Notes under the pieces: model-generated
The model's input: only the letters and a program-made list of their open reading frames with translations
What the model was told of the DNA's origin: nothing
Databases searched by the model: none
Made by a program: the position numbers and the translations under genes
Source: Paraburkholderia terricola
GTDB lineage: Bacteria; Pseudomonadota; Gammaproteobacteria; Burkholderiales; Burkholderiaceae
Length of the DNA: 64,000 nt
Reading direction: 5' to 3'
Assembly (NCBI RefSeq): GCF_900142195.1
Contig: NZ_FRAB01000031.1
Coordinates: 21,155 to 85,154, forward strand
Shown: piece after piece, positions 61,037 to 64,000 of the stretch
Numbering within the stretch: the first letter of the stretch is position 1
How the letters are laid out: each line of letters starts with the position of its first letter

Positions 61037-62298
61037 CATTGCATCGTTTCTTCAGGCTCGCCGTGGCGGCGAGCTGCCTGATCGGCGGCAGCGGCGCCCA
61101 CGCCGCGACCAGCATCGTGCCGGGCGGCCGTTATGGCGAGGTCAGGGTCACGCAGCCGGCGGGACCGTTGCGGGGTTTCGTCGTGCTGTACTCGCAAGCG
61201 AGCGGCTGGAGCGCCGCGGACCAGCAGGCTGCCGATGAGCTCGCCAAGGCCGGCGCGTTGACCGTCGGCGTGGATACGGCGCGTTATGCGGCCAATCTGC
61301 GCGCGCGGAAGGAGGCCTGCCATCAACTGGTGGGCGATGCCGAGGCCTTGAGCCACCAGTTGGAACGGCAATCGCAATCGAGCCATTATTTCGCGCCGAT
61401 CGTCGCGGGTACGGGGCAGGGCGCGACGCTCGCGATGCACGTCCTGGAGCAGGCGCCGTCGAACACGATCGCCGGCGCGGTGACCGTGGATGCGGAACGC
61501 ACGCTCGATGCGCGCTTTCGGCCATGCCCGCCCGACCCGACCGTGATCCGCGACAAGGTGCCGGGCTTCGTCGAAAAGGCCGCGACGGGCAACGCGGATC
61601 GCGCGCGCCTCGTCGCGTTGCTCACGCCGCATCTGCAAGCGGTGTCGACGAGCGACGAGGACGTCTCCGACTTGCCGCTCATCGAGTTGCCGGCGGCGCA
61701 GCCAAACGGGCTCATGGCGATCGTGATTTCCGGCGACGGCGGTTGGCGCGATCTGGACAAGACCATCGCTCAAGGGTTGCAGAAAGACGGCGTTTCCGTG
61801 ATCGGCTGGGACAGCCTGCGTTATTTCTGGAGCGAGAAGCCGCCCGCGCAGACGAGCCGCGACCTCGCGCGCGTGATGCAAACCTACGGCTCACGCTGGC
61901 ATGCTCAGCACATCGCGCTGATCGGCTATTCGTTCGGCGCGGACGTGATGCCGTTCGCGTACAACCGGCTGCCCGAGGCGCAGCGCGCGAAAGTGTCGTT
62001 GATCGCGCTGCTCGGCTTCGCGCCCGACGCCGATTTCCAGATTCGCGTGGGCGGCTGGCTCGGCATGCCGGCAAGCGATAGGGCCTTGAAGGTGCTGCCC
62101 GAAGTGGCGCGCGTGCCGCCCGCGATCGTGCAGTGCTTCTACGGCGAGAGCGAGAAAGACACCTTGTGTCCGGTACTCGGCAAAACCGGCATCGAGGTGA
62201 TCCGCACCTCGGGCAGCCATCACTTCGGCGGCGACTACAACGCGCTCGAGCGGCACATTCTGAGCGCCTTCAAGAAGCGCAGCGGCGTGGGCAACTGA
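61033..62298 (+). CDS. acvB: AcvB/VirJ-like periplasmic lysyl-phosphatidylglycerol hydrolase
   Basis: A 421-residue exported protein with signal peptide (LAVAASCLIGGSGAHAA). The C-terminal half is an alpha/beta-hydrolase with nucleophile motif GYSFGADVMPF and the preceding ISGDGGWRDLDK, typical of the VirJ/AcvB family; a degenerate copy of the fold (GTGQGATLAMH) is in the N-terminal half. The start overlaps the mprF stop (ATGA at 61033), matching the lpiA-acvB operon of rhizobia and Agrobacterium, where AcvB removes lysine from lysyl-phosphatidylglycerol made by LpiA. Confidence 0.88.
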   Translation: MTLHRFFRLAVAASCLIGGSGAHAATSIVPGGRYGEVRVTQPAGPLRGFVVLYSQASGWSAADQQAADELAKAGALTVGVDTARYAANLRARKEACHQLVGDAEALSHQLERQSQSSHYFAPIVAGTGQGATLAMHVLEQAPSNTIAGAVTVDAERTLDARFRPCPPDPTVIRDKVPGFVEKAATGNADRARLVALLTPHLQAVSTSDEDVSDLPLIELPAAQPNGLMAIVISGDGGWRDLDKTIAQGLQKDGVSVIGWDSLRYFWSEKPPAQTSRDLARVMQTYGSRWHAQHIALIGYSFGADVMPFAYNRLPEAQRAKVSLIALLGFAPDADFQIRVGGWLGMPASDRALKVLPEVARVPPAIVQCFYGESEKDTLCPVLGKTGIEVIRTSGSHHFGGDYNALERHILSAFKKRSGVGN

Positions 62299-62547
62299 CC
62301 GGCGTGCGGTGCCCGGCGTGCCGCTTCGGGCCGGTCTTCGCGCGCGCTCAAGCGTATGTCGGGAGCGCTATCGCTCATGGGACGGCCCGGCGATTTTTCC
62401 CGCGCTAACGCAGCGCGCGTTGCGGGACGGTCCCAACTGCCGCTGCTGCAGCGGTCCGCTCGACGAACGACTGGACCAACCGAGCTTTCATATCGGGCCG
62501 GTTGTGTCCGATACGGGTTTGCGCGCCGCCCAGGCGGCGCACCGTCC

Positions 62548-62576
62548 TTGACAAACATCGCGAGCTCAACGATGAT
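62548..62576 (+). promoter_or_regulatory. Candidate promoter before the ilvA leader
   Basis: TTGACA (62548-62553) and GATGAT (62571-62576, four of six matches) are spaced by 17 bases. If used, transcription would begin close to 62583, which would make the second leader ATG (62584) nearly leaderless; a promoter further upstream may therefore be the functional one. Confidence 0.45.
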
Positions 62577-62646
62577 CCGGCGCATGAACTGCCTCGACAT
62601 CCGTATTGCGCTGATTATTAGCATCATTCATCGAATGGTGGGTTAG
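62572..62646 (+). CDS. Isoleucine-rich leader peptide of ilvA
   Basis: A 24-codon frame (20 codons if the ATG at 62584 is used) containing the run DIRIALIISIIH, with seven Ile in all plus two Leu and one Val. It ends at TAG 62644-62646, 26 bases before an intrinsic terminator, which in turn precedes ilvA. The composition, size and position fit a ribosome-stalling leader for an isoleucine biosynthesis gene. No strong ribosome binding site is visible, which is the main weakness. Confidence 0.55.
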   Translation: MIRRMNCLDIRIALIISIIHRMVG

Positions 62647-62699
62647 CGCGCGTCGGCTTGCAGTGACACATTAACCCGCCCCACGAGGCGGGTTTTTTT
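62637..62699 (+). terminator. Terminator/antiterminator (attenuator) before ilvA
   Basis: The terminator stem is AACCCGCC (62673-62680) with GGCGGGTT (62687-62694), followed by a run of T to 62699. The end of the leader frame, GGTGGGTTA (62637-62645), can pair with TAACCCGCC (62672-62680) over nine bases with one G-U pair, giving a mutually exclusive antiterminator. Confidence 0.7.
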
Positions 62700-62764
62700 A
62701 TGTCCGCTTGCTTGCCTCCTGGTCTCTCTCTGCTGGATCCGCTTTTGCCGCACAGGAGCTTGCC

Positions 62765-64000
62765 TTGCCGCTATTCGAACTCGACCAGGTTGCCGAAGCC
62801 GCCGACAGCGTGGCGCTGCGCCACGACTACCTGAAGAAAACCCTGACCGCGCGCGTCTACGACGTGGCCCGCGAGACCGAACTGGAACGCGCGCCGAATC
62901 TGTCGGCGCGCCTGCGCAATCCGGTCTACCTGAAGCGCGAGGATAACCAGCCGGTGTTCTCGTTCAAGGTGCGCGGCGCGTACAACAAGATGGCGCACAT
63001 TCCGGCCGAGGCGCTGGAGCGCGGGGTGATCACCGCGTCGGCGGGCAATCATGCGCAGGGCGTGGCGCTGTCGGCGGCACGGCTGGGCGTGAAGGCGATC
63101 ATCGTCGTGCCGGTGACGACGCCGCAGGTGAAGGTCGATGCGGTGCGCGCGCATGGCGGGCCGACCGTCGAGGTGGTGCAGTCGGGCGAGTCGTATAGCG
63201 ACGCGTACGCGCATGCGCTGACGCTGCAGGAAGCGCGCGGCCTGACCTTCGTGCATCCGTTCGACGATCCGTATGTGATCGCCGGCCAGGGCACCGTCGC
63301 GATGGAAATTCTCAGCCAGCATCAGGGACCGATTCACGCGATCTTCGTGCCGATCGGCGGCGGCGGACTCGCGGCGGGCGTCGCCGCGTACGTGAAATCG
63401 GTGCGCCCGGAGATCAAGGTGATCGGCGTGCAGACCGACGATTCGTGCGCGATGGCCGCGTCGCTGAAAGCCGGCGAGCGGGTCACGCTAAACGAGGTCG
63501 GCCTGTTCTCGGACGGCACCGCGGCGAAGCTGGTCGGCGAGGAAACCTTCCGCCTGTGCCGCGAGTATCTCGACGACGTGCTGCTCGTGAACACCGATGC
63601 GCTGTGCGCGGCGATCAAGGACGTGTTCCAGGACACCCGCAGCGTGCTCGAACCCGCCGGCTCGCTCGCGGTGGCCGGCGCGAAGCAGTATGCCGAGCGC
63701 GAAGGCATCGAGAACCAGACGCTGGTCGCGATCACGTCGGGCGCGAACATGAATTTCGACCGCATGCGCTTCGTGGCCGAACGCGCCGAAGTGGGGGAAG
63801 CGCGCGAGGCGGTGTTCGCCGTGACGATTCCCGAGGAGCGCGGCAGCTTCCGGCGCTTCTGCGAACTGGTCGGCACGCGCAGCGTCACCGAGTTCAACTA
63901 CCGGATCGCGGACGCGAGCTCGGCGCATATCTTCGTCGGCGTGCAGATCCGGAACCGCAGCGAGTCCGCGCAGATCGCGGGCGCGTTTGAAGCGCACGGC
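62765..64000 (+). CDS. ilvA: Threonine ammonia-lyase, biosynthetic (C-terminus beyond window)
   Basis: The first 412 residues of threonine deaminase, which makes 2-oxobutanoate for isoleucine synthesis. PLP Lys68 lies in FSFKVRGAYNKM, followed by ITASAGNHAQGVALSAARLG and the phosphate-binding IFVPIGGGGLAAGV. The ACT-like regulatory part starts near residue 335 (EAREAVFAVTIPEERGSFRR), so this is the isoleucine-inhibited IlvA type. No ATG precedes the conserved sequence; a TTG at 62765 has CAGGAG seven bases upstream and is taken as start. The gene runs off the window end. Confidence 0.93.
   Translation, partial: MPLFELDQVAEAADSVALRHDYLKKTLTARVYDVARETELERAPNLSARLRNPVYLKREDNQPVFSFKVRGAYNKMAHIPAEALERGVITASAGNHAQGVALSAARLGVKAIIVVPVTTPQVKVDAVRAHGGPTVEVVQSGESYSDAYAHALTLQEARGLTFVHPFDDPYVIAGQGTVAMEILSQHQGPIHAIFVPIGGGGLAAGVAAYVKSVRPEIKVIGVQTDDSCAMAASLKAGERVTLNEVGLFSDGTAAKLVGEETFRLCREYLDDVLLVNTDALCAAIKDVFQDTRSVLEPAGSLAVAGAKQYAEREGIENQTLVAITSGANMNFDRMRFVAERAEVGEAREAVFAVTIPEERGSFRRFCELVGTRSVTEFNYRIADASSAHIFVGVQIRNRSESAQIAGAFEAHG

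Noticed and set aside
1..64000. tRNA, rRNA, insertion sequence, integrase or prophage genes
   Set aside because: No characteristic sequence was seen on either strand, although short RNAs cannot be excluded without a covariance search.

Overview
The window comes from a high-GC betaproteobacterial chromosome, most likely Paraburkholderia or a close Burkholderia relative. This rests on the strongly GC-biased codon use and on the gene content: a kgu-type 2-ketogluconate operon with a PtxS-like regulator, a ribose ABC operon, a prkA-yeaH-spoVR stress cluster, caa3-type oxidase genes, an mprF-acvB pair, and many LysR and MFS genes. No rRNA, tRNA, CRISPR array, insertion sequence or prophage was recognised. 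Most of the window is ordinary chromosome, with a few accessory patches.

Layout. 1-5.7 kb: a minus-strand run (start of a secreted protein, a C45-like hydrolase, a ClcB-like ClC transporter, a glutathione transferase, a YeiH-like transporter), with a LysR regulator divergent from YeiH. 6.6-12.6 kb: a five-gene 2-ketogluconate operon (kguE, kguK, kguT, kguD, ptxS) behind a perfect 16-bp palindrome. 12.7-16.2 kb: small housekeeping and unknown genes. 16.2-18.1 kb: a short accessory patch with a Tlde1-like (DUF2778) peptidoglycan-targeting effector, an overlapping small membrane protein that is probably its immunity partner, a decayed reading frame and two orphan small genes. 18.3-22.4 kb: an Lrp regulator, a saccharopine-dehydrogenase-like enzyme, a P-loop kinase overlapping an orphan cydX, and corA. 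22.7-28.9 kb: the ribose operon rbsB-A-C-R-K with promoter and operator. 29.2-31.1 kb: a chemoreceptor behind a sigma-28 promoter. 33-38.3 kb: prkA-yeaH-spoVR, with five consecutive hairpins between prkA and yeaH. 38.6-47.1 kb: transporters, a glycosyltransferase, a LysR gene next to a frameshifted SDR gene, and a ferredoxin-NADP reductase. 47.3-53.2 kb: a caa3-type oxidase cluster whose subunit I lacks two proton-channel residues, plus a triheme cytochrome c with a repetitive linker. 53.3-62.3 kb: a hybrid histidine kinase, a DUF421 protein, an MFS exporter, small proteins, and the mprF-acvB operon. 62.5-64 kb: ilvA, truncated by the window edge, preceded by what looks like a complete ribosome-mediated attenuator.

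The strongest observations are: (1) an isoleucine-rich leader peptide whose last codons can pair with the 5' arm of the terminator just before ilvA; (2) the Tlde1-like effector/immunity pair away from any visible type VI secretion genes; (3) the oxidase subunit I with Glu to Trp and Lys to Ala changes in the D and K proton pathways; (4) the hairpin array between prkA and yeaH; (5) a repeated pattern of short tandem repeats beginning at or just after stop codons. Functions were assigned by reading motifs and gene context; no database search was possible.
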